Assembly (NCBI RefSeq): GCF_003999375.1
Contig: NZ_RJLC01000016.1
Coordinates: 186,001 to 250,000, forward strand
Direction: 5' to 3'
Origin: Pseudidiomarina mangrovi
GTDB taxonomy: Bacteria > Pseudomonadota > Gammaproteobacteria > Enterobacterales > Alteromonadaceae
Length of the DNA: 64,000 nucleotides
Position numbers and translations under genes: made by a program. The notes under the pieces were generated by a model. It saw only the letters and a list, made by a program, of their open reading frames with translations. It did no database searches and had not been told where the DNA came from. Positions 51,947 through 62,580 of the stretch are shown piece by piece. How positions within the stretch are numbered: the first letter of the stretch is position 1; the number at the start of each line of letters is the position of its first letter.

Positions 51947-54136
51947 ATGCAGCAAAACCAGTCACCTGCACCGGTAGTCAACAACAAGCGTGATGACGAC
52001 GAAATTGATTTAGGCCGTCTGTTTGGCCTACTCATTGACCATAAATGGTTGATTGCCGTGATCACCCTCAGCTTTATGGTGGTAGGCGTAGTGTATGCCA
52101 TGCTGGCGACACCCATTTATCAAGCCGATGCACTATTGCAGGTTGAAAAGAAATCATCAGGCATTCCCGCGTTAGGTGAAATGGCCGATATGTTTGCCAC
52201 CGAAAGCGAAGCTTCTACTGAAATTGAGATCATGAAGTCGCGCATGGTCATTGGTACGGTGGTGGATCAGTTGAAGCTGACTAACAGCGTCACACCAAAT
52301 TATATGCCACTGATTGGTGAGTTCTTAGCGCGCCGTTCTGAGGTGCGTGACCAAGTGGTGATTGAGAGCTTTAATGTACCAAATAGCCAGTTGGGGCAGG
52401 CGTTAACTCTTGAGTTTGATGGTACTGGTTTTACCCTGTTTGATAGTGAAGGGGAGCAAGCTCTCAGTGGTCAAATAGGTACTTTGGCAGCCAGCGGCGA
52501 ATGGGAGCTGCACATTAGTGACGCAGTTACTGAAAATACTAGCGATTTCACTTTGGTAAAAAGGACTCGCCTTAGCGCAATTAGTGATATTCAAAAGTTG
52601 CTTTCGGTAGCAGAACGTGGCCGGCAAACCGGCATTTTAACCGCCAGCATTCAGCACCCAAACCGTGATTTTTCACGCAATGTATTAAACGCGGTAGCAC
52701 AAGAATACATGCTCCAGAACATTCGCCGTAATGCAGCAGAAGCAGAGAACAGCCTAGACTTTCTACAACGTCAAATTCCAACCATTCGCGATAACCTCAA
52801 CGCGGCAGAAGAAAAACTCAACGCTTACCGCTTACAAAGCCAGTCGGTAGACTTAACCCTTGAAACCCAAGGCTTGTTAGAGCAAGTGGTGGAAATTGAA
52901 AAACGCATCAATGATTTAACTCTCAAAGAGGCAGAAATCAGCCGCTTATACACCCGTGAGCACCCAACCTACCAAGCGCTGATTGAGCAAAAAGCCAACT
53001 TACTGGCAGATCAAAAACGCTTAGCTGATCAAGTACAAAATTTGCCTGAAACTCAACAGCAGGTATTACGTTTTGCTCGCGATGTAGAAGTAAATCAAGA
53101 AATTTACTTGCAGTTGCTCAACCGCGTGCAAGAGCTCAATGTCTTGAAAGCAGGCACAGTCGGTAACGTGCGAATCGTCGATACCGCAGAAACCAACCCC
53201 GTACCGGTAGCACCGAAAAAAGCGCTGATTGTGGTACTAGCGACTATGCTAGGTGGTATTACTGCTGTAGGCCTAGTATTTGTAAAAGCAGCCTTTAACC
53301 GAGGCATTGAGCGCTCAGAGCAACTAGAAGACGAGGGTGTAACGGTATACGCGACCATTCCCAAGTCCGACATACAAGAAAGCATGGATGCGCGCTTAAT
53401 GAAGCGTACCAAGCGTAAAGATTCAGCACAGATTGACCTACTAGCTAAAGTCGACCCAACCGACTTAGCCATTGAAGCACTGCGCGGCCTGCGTACCAGC
53501 TTGCATTTTGCTATGCTAGAGGCGCGTAACAACGTAATCATGATTTCAGGCCCAAGCCCAGGGGTTGGCAAGAGCTTCGTAACCGCAAACCTTGCAGCAG
53601 TACTGGCACAATCAGGTAAGCGAGTGCTATTGATAGACGGTGATATTCGCCGTGGTTATCTACATAGTATTTTGCATACCGAAAATAACTTTGGTTTGGC
53701 CGATATACTCGCCAGTGAATCAAAGAATGATGATAGTCACGTTGAATATAAATCAAATATTGAAAGCGGCTATGTGAAAAATCTAGACTTTATTTCACGT
53801 GGAACCTCAGCACCAAACCCAGCTGAACTATTAATGCACCCACGTATGGCGCAGTTAATGCAGGATGTGCAGAAAGACTACGACTACGTATTGATTGATA
53901 CACCACCTATTTTAGCTGTTACTGATGCCGCTATTGTCGGTGGATATGCAGGAACCTCATTACTTGTCGCTCGTTTCGGTCAAACTCCTTCCCGTGAAAT
54001 TGTTCATACAATTCGTCGCTTCGCTCAAAATGGGGTAGAAATTCGTGGTGCCATACTCAATGGCGTTGAGCGTAAAGCAAGCGGCTACTATGGTTACGGT
54101 TATAACTATCAGTATGGATATACATATAAATCTTAA
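51947..54136 (+). CDS. wzc: Polysaccharide co-polymerase tyrosine autokinase (Wzc)
   Basis: A 729-residue PCP-2a protein. The Wzz domain has membrane segments at about 32-55 and 425-445, with a coiled periplasmic region between. The cytoplasmic BY-kinase domain has Walker A GPSPGVGKSF (about 535), Walker A' VLLIDGDIRRG and Walker B YVLIDTPPIL. The C-terminal tail GYYGYGYNYQYGYTYKS has eight tyrosines for autophosphorylation. It controls chain length and export together with Wza/Wzb. Confidence 0.95.
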   Translation: MQQNQSPAPVVNNKRDDDEIDLGRLFGLLIDHKWLIAVITLSFMVVGVVYAMLATPIYQADALLQVEKKSSGIPALGEMADMFATESEASTEIEIMKSRMVIGTVVDQLKLTNSVTPNYMPLIGEFLARRSEVRDQVVIESFNVPNSQLGQALTLEFDGTGFTLFDSEGEQALSGQIGTLAASGEWELHISDAVTENTSDFTLVKRTRLSAISDIQKLLSVAERGRQTGILTASIQHPNRDFSRNVLNAVAQEYMLQNIRRNAAEAENSLDFLQRQIPTIRDNLNAAEEKLNAYRLQSQSVDLTLETQGLLEQVVEIEKRINDLTLKEAEISRLYTREHPTYQALIEQKANLLADQKRLADQVQNLPETQQQVLRFARDVEVNQEIYLQLLNRVQELNVLKAGTVGNVRIVDTAETNPVPVAPKKALIVVLATMLGGITAVGLVFVKAAFNRGIERSEQLEDEGVTVYATIPKSDIQESMDARLMKRTKRKDSAQIDLLAKVDPTDLAIEALRGLRTSLHFAMLEARNNVIMISGPSPGVGKSFVTANLAAVLAQSGKRVLLIDGDIRRGYLHSILHTENNFGLADILASESKNDDSHVEYKSNIESGYVKNLDFISRGTSAPNPAELLMHPRMAQLMQDVQKDYDYVLIDTPPILAVTDAAIVGGYAGTSLLVARFGQTPSREIVHTIRRFAQNGVEIRGAILNGVERKASGYYGYGYNYQYGYTYKS

Positions 54137-54160
54137 TATTTGGGATGTTTGGATAAGTCT

Positions 54161-55438
54161 ATGATGGATTTAAAAGCAGTAAAAATAGCAGTAATTGGGC
54201 TTGGTTATGTTGGCCTACCTTTGGCTGTTGAATTTGGTAAAATATACGCAACCATCGGCTTCGATATCAACCATAAGCGTGTTGATGAACTAAAACGTGG
54301 CCACGACCATACGCTTGAGGTTGAACCGGAAGAACTGGCACAAGCCGGCAAGCTCATCTATAGTGCAGATATTCAGGTACTAGAAGCGGCCAACATCTAT
54401 ATTGTCACCGTGCCTACGCCTATAAATAAATTCAAACAGCCCGACCTAACGCCACTGATAAAAGCCTCAGAAACTATTGGAAAAACGTTAAAGAAGGGTG
54501 ACATCGTCATTTATGAATCAACGGTCTACCCAGGTGCCACTGAAGAAGACTGTATTCCAGTACTTGAACACGTTTCCGGCTTAACGTTCAATAGAGATTT
54601 CTTCGCTGGGTATAGCCCAGAGCGTATTAACCCAGGTGATAAAGAGCACCGCGTTACTACCATCTTGAAAGTTACTTCAGGTTCAACCCCTGAAGTTGCT
54701 GATTTTGTCGATAGCTTATACGGCTCCATTATTTCCGCCGGAACCCATAAAGCCGAAAGCATTAAAGTAGCTGAAGCCGCCAAAGTAATCGAAAACACTC
54801 AACGCGACGTGAACATTGCTCTAATTAACGAGTTGGCGATGATCTTTAACCGCATGGGCATTGATACCGAGGCGGTATTGAAAGCCGCGGGAACCAAATG
54901 GAACTTCTTACCGTTCCGCCCAGGTCTTGTCGGTGGGCATTGCATTGGTGTGGACCCGTACTACCTGACTCACAAGGCAGAGTCGATTGGATATCATCCT
55001 GAAATGATTCTTGCAGGCCGACGCATTAACGACAATATGAGCCGTTATGTGGTGTCCGAGTTCATCAAAGCCTTACTAAAGAAAGGCATTGCTGTAAAGG
55101 GCGCACATGTGCTCATTATGGGGCTTACTTTTAAAGAAAACTGCCCAGATATTCGTAACACCAAAGTCGTCGATATTATTGATGAGTTGAAACAATACGG
55201 TGTCAACGTCGATATTTATGACCCTTGGGTTGATGCCGAAGAAGCGCAGCATGAATATCGGGTCACACCATTAGCAGAATTATCGAGCGCAACCTATGAC
55301 GGCATTGTTGTTGCCGTAGCACACCATCAGTTCAAGCAAATGGGCATAGATGGTATGAAAGCACTCGCAAAAAGTGAACATGTCATATATGACCTAAAAT
55401 ACATTGTTGATGCAGATGTTGCGGATATTCGTCTCTAG
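54161..55438 (+). CDS. UDP-N-acetylhexosamine dehydrogenase (TviB/WbpO type)
   Basis: A 425-residue nucleotide-sugar dehydrogenase. The NAD site is [42 protein letters not shown] and the catalytic Cys in [16 protein letters not shown] (about residue 260) are present. NPGD and the pairing with a TviC/WbpP-like epimerase next door favour oxidation of UDP-GlcNAc or UDP-GalNAc to the uronic acid rather than UDP-glucose. I use ATG 54161, behind GGATAAG; the frame opens at TTG 54140. Confidence 0.9.
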   Translation: MMDLKAVKIAVIGLGYVGLPLAVEFGKIYATIGFDINHKRVDELKRGHDHTLEVEPEELAQAGKLIYSADIQVLEAANIYIVTVPTPINKFKQPDLTPLIKASETIGKTLKKGDIVIYESTVYPGATEEDCIPVLEHVSGLTFNRDFFAGYSPERINPGDKEHRVTTILKVTSGSTPEVADFVDSLYGSIISAGTHKAESIKVAEAAKVIENTQRDVNIALINELAMIFNRMGIDTEAVLKAAGTKWNFLPFRPGLVGGHCIGVDPYYLTHKAESIGYHPEMILAGRRINDNMSRYVVSEFIKALLKKGIAVKGAHVLIMGLTFKENCPDIRNTKVVDIIDELKQYGVNVDIYDPWVDAEEAQHEYRVTPLAELSSATYDGIVVAVAHHQFKQMGIDGMKALAKSEHVIYDLKYIVDADVADIRL

Positions 55439-55501
55439 AAATAGTTAGGTAAAACACATTAGCTCGACACAAAAAGTCAATTAACCTTAAAATAAGCTCA
55501 C

Positions 55502-56554
55502 ATGACCAAATACGAAGAAATTCAAAGTCAATTGAAGTCATCTCCAAAAGTATGGCTGGTAACAGGTGTTGCAGGCTTTATTGGGTCGAATTTACTAGAA
55601 ACCTTGTTAAAACTCGACCAACATGTAGTGGGATTAGATAACTTCTCCACCGGTTTTCAGCGCAACCTTGATGAGGTTCAAGGCATCGTTTCAGAAACCC
55701 AATGGCAGCGGTTTCAGTTTGTTGAAGGTGATATTTGCGACCTAGATACCTGCACGTCGGTGATGAAACATGCCACAGCGGGTGATGTTGATTATGTATT
55801 GCACCAAGCTGCGCTAGGTTCAGTACCTCGCTCCATCGATGACCCCATTAATACCAATAAAAGCAATATCGACGGCTTTTTGAATATACTAGTGGCAGCG
55901 AAAGATGCCGGAGTGGATAGCTTCACCTATGCCGCGAGTAGTTCGACCTATGGTGACCACCCAGCACTACCTAAAGTTGAAGAGAACATTGGTAATCCAT
56001 TGTCACCTTACGCCGTGACCAAATACGTGAATGAGCTCTATGCCAGTGTATTTGCTCGTGTCTACGGCTTTAAAACCATTGGTTTACGTTACTTCAATGT
56101 GTTTGGTCCGCGTCAGAACCCTGATGGTGCATACGCAGCGGTTATTCCTAAATGGACTGCGGCCATGATCAAAGGTGAGCAAGTGTTTATTAATGGTGAT
56201 GGCGAGACCAGCCGTGACTTTTCTTTTGTGGCGAATGCTGTGCAATTGAACATCCTTGCTGCGACAGCAGGTGACGCAGCTAAAGACGAAATCTACAACA
56301 TGGCATTGGGTGACCGTACTACGCTGAATGAACTGTTTGAAGGTATTAAAGACGCACTCAAAGAAAATGGTGTTCAGTATAGCGACGAACCTGTCTATCG
56401 AGATTTTCGACCAGGTGATGTTCGTCATTCGCAGGCTGATATTTCTAAAGCAAAAGACAAGCTAGGTTTCGCACCTACACATCGTATTGTTCAAGGTATT
56501 TATGAAGCTATGCCTTGGTATGTCGAAAATATAGTTCCATCAAGTAAGAAGTAA
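55502..56554 (+). CDS. UDP-N-acetylhexosamine 4-epimerase (TviC/WbpP type)
   Basis: A 350-residue extended SDR enzyme. The NAD motif is GVAGFIGSN (about 23), with [11 protein letters not shown] and active-site [11 protein letters not shown] (Tyr about 166). The N-terminal extension of about 20 residues before the Rossmann fold is typical of WbpP-like epimerases acting on UDP-GlcNAc/GalNAc or their acids. With the preceding dehydrogenase it would supply UDP-GalNAcA. It lies 63 nt after that gene. Confidence 0.88.
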   Translation: MTKYEEIQSQLKSSPKVWLVTGVAGFIGSNLLETLLKLDQHVVGLDNFSTGFQRNLDEVQGIVSETQWQRFQFVEGDICDLDTCTSVMKHATAGDVDYVLHQAALGSVPRSIDDPINTNKSNIDGFLNILVAAKDAGVDSFTYAASSSTYGDHPALPKVEENIGNPLSPYAVTKYVNELYASVFARVYGFKTIGLRYFNVFGPRQNPDGAYAAVIPKWTAAMIKGEQVFINGDGETSRDFSFVANAVQLNILAATAGDAAKDEIYNMALGDRTTLNELFEGIKDALKENGVQYSDEPVYRDFRPGDVRHSQADISKAKDKLGFAPTHRIVQGIYEAMPWYVENIVPSSKK

Positions 56555-56563
56555 CGGATAACT

Positions 56564-57640
56564 ATGAAAATTTTAATTACGGGCGGAGCAGGATTTATTG
56601 GCTCTGCGGTTGTACGTCATATTATTGATGAAACAAATGATTCAGTCGTTAACGTCGACAAACTCACCTACGCAGGCAATCTTGAAAGCCTAAAGGCTGT
56701 TGCGATTTCTGAACGATACGCATTTAAACAAGTCGATATTTGCGATACTGCTGCACTCGAGCGTGTGTTTAACGAGCGCCAACCTGATGCAGTGATGCAC
56801 TTGGCAGCAGAAAGCCACGTCGATCGCTCAATTGACGGACCTGCTGCGTTCATCGAAACGAATATCATCGGTACCTACACATTGCTAGAGGTCGCTCGCA
56901 AATATTGGGCGCAGCTCGACGAACAACGTAAAGCTAATTTCCGTTTTCACCATATTTCGACCGATGAAGTCTACGGTGATCTCGATGATACCGATGCCCT
57001 GTTTACCGAAACCACAGCCTACGCCCCAAGTTCTCCTTACTCAGCGAGCAAAGCGAGCTCTGATCACTTGGTGAGAGCTTGGCAACGTACGTACGGGCTG
57101 CCTACGCTTGTGACGAACTGCTCAAACAATTATGGGCCGTATCATTTCCCCGAGAAATTGATCCCGTTAATGATACTCAACGCGCTTGATGGCAAACCCT
57201 TGCCAGTTTACGGCAAGGGCAATCAAGTGCGCGATTGGCTTTTCGTCGAAGACCATGCGCGAGCACTTTACAAGGTTATTACCGAGGGTAAGGTTGGCGA
57301 AACTTATAATATTGGCGGCCATAACGAGAAGCAGAACATCGAGGTTGTACGCACCATTTGTAGCCTACTCGAAGAATTGGTGCCCAATAAGCCAACGGGC
57401 GTTAGCGCCTATGAAGAGCTTATTACCTACGTAACAGACCGCCCAGGACATGATCTGCGTTATGCCATTGATGCGTCGAAGATCCAAAACGAATTGAATT
57501 GGACGCCAGAAGAAACGTTTGAATCCGGTATTCGAAAAACCGTTGAATGGTATCTTGCAAATCAAGAATGGTGTCAGCATGTACAAGACGGCAGTTATCA
57601 ACGCGAACGCTTAGGTGCCTTATCTGGAGAAAGAGTATGA
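56564..57640 (+). CDS. rfbB: dTDP-glucose 4,6-dehydratase
   Basis: A 358-residue SDR enzyme that makes dTDP-4-keto-6-deoxyglucose. Motifs: [38 protein letters not shown] (catalytic Thr/Asp/Glu) and [15 protein letters not shown] (Tyr/Lys). The stop overlaps the rfbA start (ATGA). No rfbC or rfbD accompanies it here, so the product is probably not rhamnose but an amino sugar made by the next enzymes. Confidence 0.95.
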   Translation: MKILITGGAGFIGSAVVRHIIDETNDSVVNVDKLTYAGNLESLKAVAISERYAFKQVDICDTAALERVFNERQPDAVMHLAAESHVDRSIDGPAAFIETNIIGTYTLLEVARKYWAQLDEQRKANFRFHHISTDEVYGDLDDTDALFTETTAYAPSSPYSASKASSDHLVRAWQRTYGLPTLVTNCSNNYGPYHFPEKLIPLMILNALDGKPLPVYGKGNQVRDWLFVEDHARALYKVITEGKVGETYNIGGHNEKQNIEVVRTICSLLEELVPNKPTGVSAYEELITYVTDRPGHDLRYAIDASKIQNELNWTPEETFESGIRKTVEWYLANQEWCQHVQDGSYQRERLGALSGERV

Positions 57641-58506
57641 AAGGAATCGTCTTAGCGGGTGGCTCAGGTACACGCCTTTATCCGATTACCATGGGCGTGT
57701 CGAAGCAGCTACTCCCGATCTACGATAAACCGATGATCTATTACCCGTTATCGGTGCTTATGCTTGCGGGCATTCATGAAATATTGATTATTTCGACGCC
57801 TGAAGATTTACCTAATTTTAAGAAGCTTCTTGGTGATGGTTCGCAATTTGGCATTCAGCTTTCTTACGCAGAACAACCAAGCCCTGATGGTTTAGCGCAA
57901 GCGTTCATTATTGGCGAAGAATTCATTGGGGATGATAGCGTTTGTTTGGTTTTGGGTGACAATATTTTCTATGGGCAAGGGTTTAGTCCAAAGCTAAAGC
58001 ATGCGGCACAGCAAGTTAGCGGTGCGAGAGTGTTTGGCTATCAAGTAAAAGATCCGAAACGATTCGGTGTGGTTGAGTTCGATGAAAATTATCGCGCGAT
58101 CTCAATTGAGGAGAAGCCGGAGAATCCTAAATCGAATTACGCTGTCACGGGGCTTTACTTTTACGATAATGATGTCGTTGAAATCGCTAAAAATGTAAAA
58201 CCATCGGATAGAGGTGAGCTAGAAATAACCTGTGTTAACCAAGCTTACTTAGATCGTGGTGACTTAAATGTCGAAGTTTTAGGACGCGGGTTTGCTTGGT
58301 TGGATACCGGCACACATGAGAGCTTACTTGAAGCTGCTCAGTTCGTAGAAACAATTGAGAAGCGTCAAGGTTACAAGGTCGCATGTTTAGAAGAAATAGG
58401 CTATTTGCAGGGGTGGCTTAGCTGGGAAGAATTGCAGCAAGCAGGTCAAAGCCTTGCGAAGAATGGTTATGGTCAATACATCTTGAGCCTAAAGCAGCGC
58501 TCATAA
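57637..58506 (+). CDS. rfbA: Glucose-1-phosphate thymidylyltransferase
   Basis: A 289-residue nucleotidyltransferase that makes dTDP-glucose. The start [20 protein letters not shown] at ATG 57637 is the family start, and [29 protein letters not shown] and [14 protein letters not shown] are present. The open frame extends upstream within rfbB without support. It supplies the substrate of RfbB. Confidence 0.95.
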   Translation: MKGIVLAGGSGTRLYPITMGVSKQLLPIYDKPMIYYPLSVLMLAGIHEILIISTPEDLPNFKKLLGDGSQFGIQLSYAEQPSPDGLAQAFIIGEEFIGDDSVCLVLGDNIFYGQGFSPKLKHAAQQVSGARVFGYQVKDPKRFGVVEFDENYRAISIEEKPENPKSNYAVTGLYFYDNDVVEIAKNVKPSDRGELEITCVNQAYLDRGDLNVEVLGRGFAWLDTGTHESLLEAAQFVETIEKRQGYKVACLEEIGYLQGWLSWEELQQAGQSLAKNGYGQYILSLKQRS

Positions 58507-58518
58507 GGCCAATAAATA

Positions 58519-59616
58519 ATGATACCTGTAACAAAACCTTATTTACCTAGTCGTGAAAAGCTCGATAAATACATTGATGGCATTTATGAGCGTCAATGGC
58601 TTACGAATAATGGACCGCTAGTTCAAGAATTGACAAAGCGGCTGGAAGAATATCTTGGTGTTGAAAACTTATTGTTGGTTTCGAATGGAACATTAGCGTT
58701 ACAAATTGCTTATCGAGCGCTTGGTATTAATGAACCAGTCAACGGGAAACCAGCCGAAGCGATCACCACACCTTTTACCTTTGTGGCTACCTCGAGCTCA
58801 CTTAAGTGGGAAGGCATCGAACCAGTATTTGCCGATATTGACCCTGATACTTGGTGTTTGGCGCCCAAGAATATTGAAGCAGCGATTACACCGCAGACAA
58901 GGGCAATCGTCCCAGTGCATGTGTTCGGGAATGCCTGTGAAGTTGAAGCGATAGATGAAATTGCTAGTGAGCACAACCTAAAAGTTATTTACGATGCCGC
59001 GCATGCGTTTGGGGTTAATTACAAGAGTAAAAGCCTATTAAAGTGGGGGGATGCTGCTACGCTAAGCTTTCACGCCACTAAGGTCTTTCACACAATAGAA
59101 GGTGGTGCTATTGTGTTCAAGCGCAAAGAAGATCTAGAAAAAGCTAAGAAGCTAATTAGTTTTGGTATTTCAGGTCCTGAGATGATACAAGAGCTTGGTA
59201 TCAACGCCAAGTTCAATGAGTTCCAAGCGGCAATGGGTCTTTGTGTGCTGGATGAAATTAATATTAACATGTCAAAAAGACGAGTTGTTAAGGAACATTA
59301 CTTAGAAAAACTAAATAGAAGTTTCGCATTTCAGACGCGAAATAACAATTTGACAGATAATTACGCCTATGCACCAATTCTATTTGATTCAAACGACCAG
59401 CTAACACTAATAGTCGATGCGCTGAATGAACATAATATTATTCCAAGGCGGTATTTCTATCCATCTTTAGATTCGTTAAAGCTCCTTTTCTGTGCTGATT
59501 ATGGTTTACCAACCTCCAATGACATTGCGGAACGGATACTGTGTTTACCAATTTATGATAATGTTCCTCCTCGGGTATTGGCACAAATCACCAATATTAT
59601 CTTGAAAAAAATGTAG
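58519..59616 (+). CDS. DegT/DnrJ/EryC1/StrS sugar aminotransferase (VioA-like)
   Basis: A 365-residue PLP-dependent aminotransferase. It begins IPVTKPYLPSREKLDKYIDG and has TNNGPLVQELTKRLEEYLGV. The PLP lysine is in LSFHATKVFHTIEGGAIV (about residue 180). Being next to rfbB/rfbA, without an FdtA-like ketoisomerase, it most likely aminates C4 of dTDP-4-keto-6-deoxyglucose to dTDP-4-amino-4,6-dideoxyglucose (as VioA) or its galacto epimer (as WecE). From here on the DNA is visibly AT-richer. Confidence 0.85.
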   Translation: MIPVTKPYLPSREKLDKYIDGIYERQWLTNNGPLVQELTKRLEEYLGVENLLLVSNGTLALQIAYRALGINEPVNGKPAEAITTPFTFVATSSSLKWEGIEPVFADIDPDTWCLAPKNIEAAITPQTRAIVPVHVFGNACEVEAIDEIASEHNLKVIYDAAHAFGVNYKSKSLLKWGDAATLSFHATKVFHTIEGGAIVFKRKEDLEKAKKLISFGISGPEMIQELGINAKFNEFQAAMGLCVLDEININMSKRRVVKEHYLEKLNRSFAFQTRNNNLTDNYAYAPILFDSNDQLTLIVDALNEHNIIPRRYFYPSLDSLKLLFCADYGLPTSNDIAERILCLPIYDNVPPRVLAQITNIILKKM

Positions 59617-59623
59617 GTTCTTT

Positions 59624-60187
59624 ATGCCATTTTTAACCTCAATCAAATTAAAAAAGATGGGTTTTGCTTCAATTGGCCAAAATGTGTTGATATCTGACAA
59701 GGCATCGATACATAACGCAGGGAAAGTATTCATAGGTAATGATGTAAGAATAGACGACTTTTGCGTCGTTTCAGCGGGTGACGGGGGGGTATACATTGGG
59801 AATAATATTCATATCGCGGTCTTTAGTTCACTGATTGGAGCCGGTAAAATACAGCTGTCTGACTTTTGTAATATATCTTCTAGAGTAAGTATCTATAGTA
59901 GCAATGATGATTATTCCGGTGAGTATATGACTAATCCTACAGTTCCTGATGCTTATAAAAACGTGACAGTAGCTGATGTTTATATTGGCAGGCACGTAAT
60001 CGTTGGTTCTGGAGCAGTGATATTGCCTGGAGTAACTATCGCGGAGGGCGCAGCTATTGGTGCTTTAAGTCTTGTAAATCAGGATTGTGGAGAGTTTAAG
60101 ATATACTCAGGAATTCCTATTAGGCTGATAAAGGAAAGGAAAAAGAACATTTTGAATCTTGAACATGATTACAGAACAACCAACTAG
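59624..60187 (+). CDS. Left-handed beta-helix acyltransferase
   Basis: A 187-residue hexapeptide-repeat acyltransferase: GNDVRIDDFCVVSAGDGG, IGNNIHIAVFSSLIGAG and GRHVIVGSGAVILPGVTIAEGAAIGA, ending GIPIRLIKERKK. It most likely acetylates the amino group made by the preceding aminotransferase (VioB-like role), but O-acetylation of the polymer is also possible. It starts 7 nt after that gene. Confidence 0.8.
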   Translation: MPFLTSIKLKKMGFASIGQNVLISDKASIHNAGKVFIGNDVRIDDFCVVSAGDGGVYIGNNIHIAVFSSLIGAGKIQLSDFCNISSRVSIYSSNDDYSGEYMTNPTVPDAYKNVTVADVYIGRHVIVGSGAVILPGVTIAEGAAIGALSLVNQDCGEFKIYSGIPIRLIKERKKNILNLEHDYRTTN

Positions 60188-60258
60188 ACAATCAAATATA
60201 CAATGCTTGAAGAAAAAATACTATTGTCACATATCACAATAGTATTGATGACATATTA

Positions 60259-61509
60259 ATGCTTAAAGCTCTTGCAAGTATTATGGGTGCGAGCGTGGTC
60301 GCCCAAATTATATCTATCCTAGTAATGCCCTGGATTACTCGGGCATATACACCGGAAATTTTAGGTGAATATCAAATTTTTGCAACCATTTGTTTATTAT
60401 TAATTCCTATAGTAAGCGGTTCAATGCATGTTGCTATAAGAAACTCGGCAACTCAATATCAATTAATCAAGCGTCTGATTTTTGGCATTCAGTATTCTTT
60501 GTTTATTTCGATATTGCTTCTTATGACTCTTCCGATAGCAATAACAATTTTTAAAAATATTGGTGGCAACTGGGTGATTAAATTCCTCCCTCTAATAATA
60601 TTATTCACTGCGTTTTCTTCTATATTCCAAATGGGCCTGTCTTTTCTTATCAACTCTAAACGTTATGCTGAAGCATCAAGTTATACTCTTAGTAAGTCGC
60701 TGGTATCAAATTTTTTAAAAGTGCTGTTTAGCGTTTTTTACGTGAATGCTTATAGCCTTATTTTTGCTCTATTAGTAACAGAGTCAATTCAGATTAACCG
60801 ATTGCTCAAGAACAAAAAGAGAAAGATAGTCAGTGTTTTTTTGATATTAAATCTAAAACGTTTTTTTCGAAATACTCGTGCACTAAGAGTTTTCCCCACG
60901 TATGTTTCAATGGGGGCAGTTGTCGAGATATTAATGAACTGGTTTCCCATACTAATAACAGGCTTTGCTTACGGAGCAGAATACGCCGGACTTTTGGGGT
61001 TATCATTTATGGTAATAAATGGCCCTGTCTATCCATTTATTGGCGCAATGAAAAGTGTGTGTTTCGGTGAGCTGGCGCGAGATTTAAGTGAGAAAAACCT
61101 GAGGCGTGTATATTATCGCAGCATTTCGCTAGGTTTACTTATAAGTCTCTTTATTTTAATTATACTCAGTACGTTTGGCGAAAGAATATTCGAATTAGTA
61201 TTCGGTAGCGAATGGGCTATATCAGGACGGTACGCACTAATTTCTTTTTTTCCGATAAGTCTCTCGCTGATTTTCTCACCAATGTACTCTACCTTGAACA
61301 ACCTTTTTGGCAAACAAAAAGGATTCTTTTTTTTGCAAATCATATTTTTGGTTATCGGCATGGGTTCGACAATTGTTGTCGTCATTCTAGGCTTTGATTT
61401 TGAAGCATTTCTCATAACATTTTCTATATCTATGTCTATCAACCAACTATTTTTAACCTTATCAACACTCTACTTAAGTCCTTCCTTTTTCAAGCAAGCT
61501 AAAAGCTAA
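60259..61509 (+). CDS. wzx: Polysaccharide flippase (Wzx family)
   Basis: A 416-residue integral membrane protein with about 12 hydrophobic segments. The N-terminus (ALASIMGASVVAQIISILVMPWITRAYTPEILGEYQ, read in pieces) shows the ITR.Y.PE..G.Y pattern of Wzx-type translocases. It would flip the lipid-linked repeat unit across the inner membrane. The 71-nt gap upstream shows no clear signal. AT-rich. Confidence 0.85.
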   Translation: MLKALASIMGASVVAQIISILVMPWITRAYTPEILGEYQIFATICLLLIPIVSGSMHVAIRNSATQYQLIKRLIFGIQYSLFISILLLMTLPIAITIFKNIGGNWVIKFLPLIILFTAFSSIFQMGLSFLINSKRYAEASSYTLSKSLVSNFLKVLFSVFYVNAYSLIFALLVTESIQINRLLKNKKRKIVSVFLILNLKRFFRNTRALRVFPTYVSMGAVVEILMNWFPILITGFAYGAEYAGLLGLSFMVINGPVYPFIGAMKSVCFGELARDLSEKNLRRVYYRSISLGLLISLFILIILSTFGERIFELVFGSEWAISGRYALISFFPISLSLIFSPMYSTLNNLFGKQKGFFFLQIIFLVIGMGSTIVVVILGFDFEAFLITFSISMSINQLFLTLSTLYLSPSFFKQAKS

Positions 61510-61555
61510 TAAGCGGAAATTTTTTACGACTTATTAATATATATAAAAGGTGCCC

Positions 61556-62572
61556 ATGGAATCTAATCAAACACTAAATATCCCTGTTATGCTGGATGTT
61601 TTTTGTAGACCCGAAAAACTCGAAATCGTCTTTGAGGTCTTAAAGCGAGTAAAGCCTTCAATCTTATTTTTGGTAAGTGATGGACCTCGGGTTGGAAATC
61701 AAGAAGATGTGAAGCTCATATCAAAAAGTAGGCAAATTGTAAGTGACATAGATTGGGATTGTGATGTTCATCGGCTTTATTTTGATACAAATATGGGACT
61801 CTATCGTAAGAATGAAGTAGCGCTTGATTACATTTTCGATCGGGTTGACCGATTGATTTTTCTTGAAGATGACATAGTTGCTGATGCTTCGTTCTTCTAC
61901 CTATGCGAAGACCTATTGGAAAGATATAAGTCAGATTTAAGGATCAATATGATCTGCGGTCACAATCCATTGGGCTCCTACGATAAATGCCCATATGACT
62001 ATTTCTTTAGTGAAGCTGCGTCGATTTGGGGAGTAGCCTTTTGGCGTAGAACTTATGAACTTTTCAAAATGGGCTTTAGCTATCAAAGTAATCTCTACGA
62101 ACGAGATCTTTTGAGAGACATTTCGAGAGACTATAAAAGATTTTCTGCTCAGTTAAGTGCGTTACCGAAATTCGGCTTCTACAAAGGGCATCCTGCAGGT
62201 TTAGAATTCTGGTTAAGGTTAAATAATGTCGGTCATTCTCAGCTAAATATCATAGTCTCGAGGAATATGATCTCCAATATAGGGTTTGGCCACAACGCAA
62301 GTCACGCATCACCGCTGATTCTAATGCCTCGAAAGATACAAAGGCTATTTAACATGGACACTTTTAATGTAAGGCTTCCACTAAAACATCCTCCCTATAT
62401 AATAAACGATAAGGTATATCGTAATAAAATTTGGAAGCTTATTTATGGTGGTCGCTTCGAGAGTAAACTCTTACGTCCGACGGAATCTGTTTTAAGATAC
62501 CTCGCTTTTGGAAGTAAAAAAATTATGTTTAGCAAGATACTTAATCGAATAAGGCCGAAACAGGAAAAGTAA
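61556..62572 (+). CDS. Putative glycosyltransferase (HlpA-like, GT-A fold)
   Basis: A 338-residue cytoplasmic protein. It begins LNIPVMLDVFCRPEKLEIVFEVL, has FLVSDGPR and the likely metal motif LIFLEDDIVADASFF, then SIWGVAFWRRTYELF and GFGHNASHAS. This set resembles proteins annotated as hemolysin HlpA-like or sugar transferases in polysaccharide loci. I infer transfer of a sugar to the growing repeat unit; donor unknown. ATG 61556 with AAAGG 5 nt upstream is preferred to GTG 61550. Confidence 0.7.
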   Translation: MESNQTLNIPVMLDVFCRPEKLEIVFEVLKRVKPSILFLVSDGPRVGNQEDVKLISKSRQIVSDIDWDCDVHRLYFDTNMGLYRKNEVALDYIFDRVDRLIFLEDDIVADASFFYLCEDLLERYKSDLRINMICGHNPLGSYDKCPYDYFFSEAASIWGVAFWRRTYELFKMGFSYQSNLYERDLLRDISRDYKRFSAQLSALPKFGFYKGHPAGLEFWLRLNNVGHSQLNIIVSRNMISNIGFGHNASHASPLILMPRKIQRLFNMDTFNVRLPLKHPPYIINDKVYRNKIWKLIYGGRFESKLLRPTESVLRYLAFGSKKIMFSKILNRIRPKQEK

Positions 62573-62580
62573 ATCAATTT

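Noticed and set aside
52390-52410. REP-like TTGGGGCAGGCGTTAACT inside wzc
   Set aside because: Several mismatches, and the peptide QLGQALTL fits the periplasmic domain. No inverted partner nearby.
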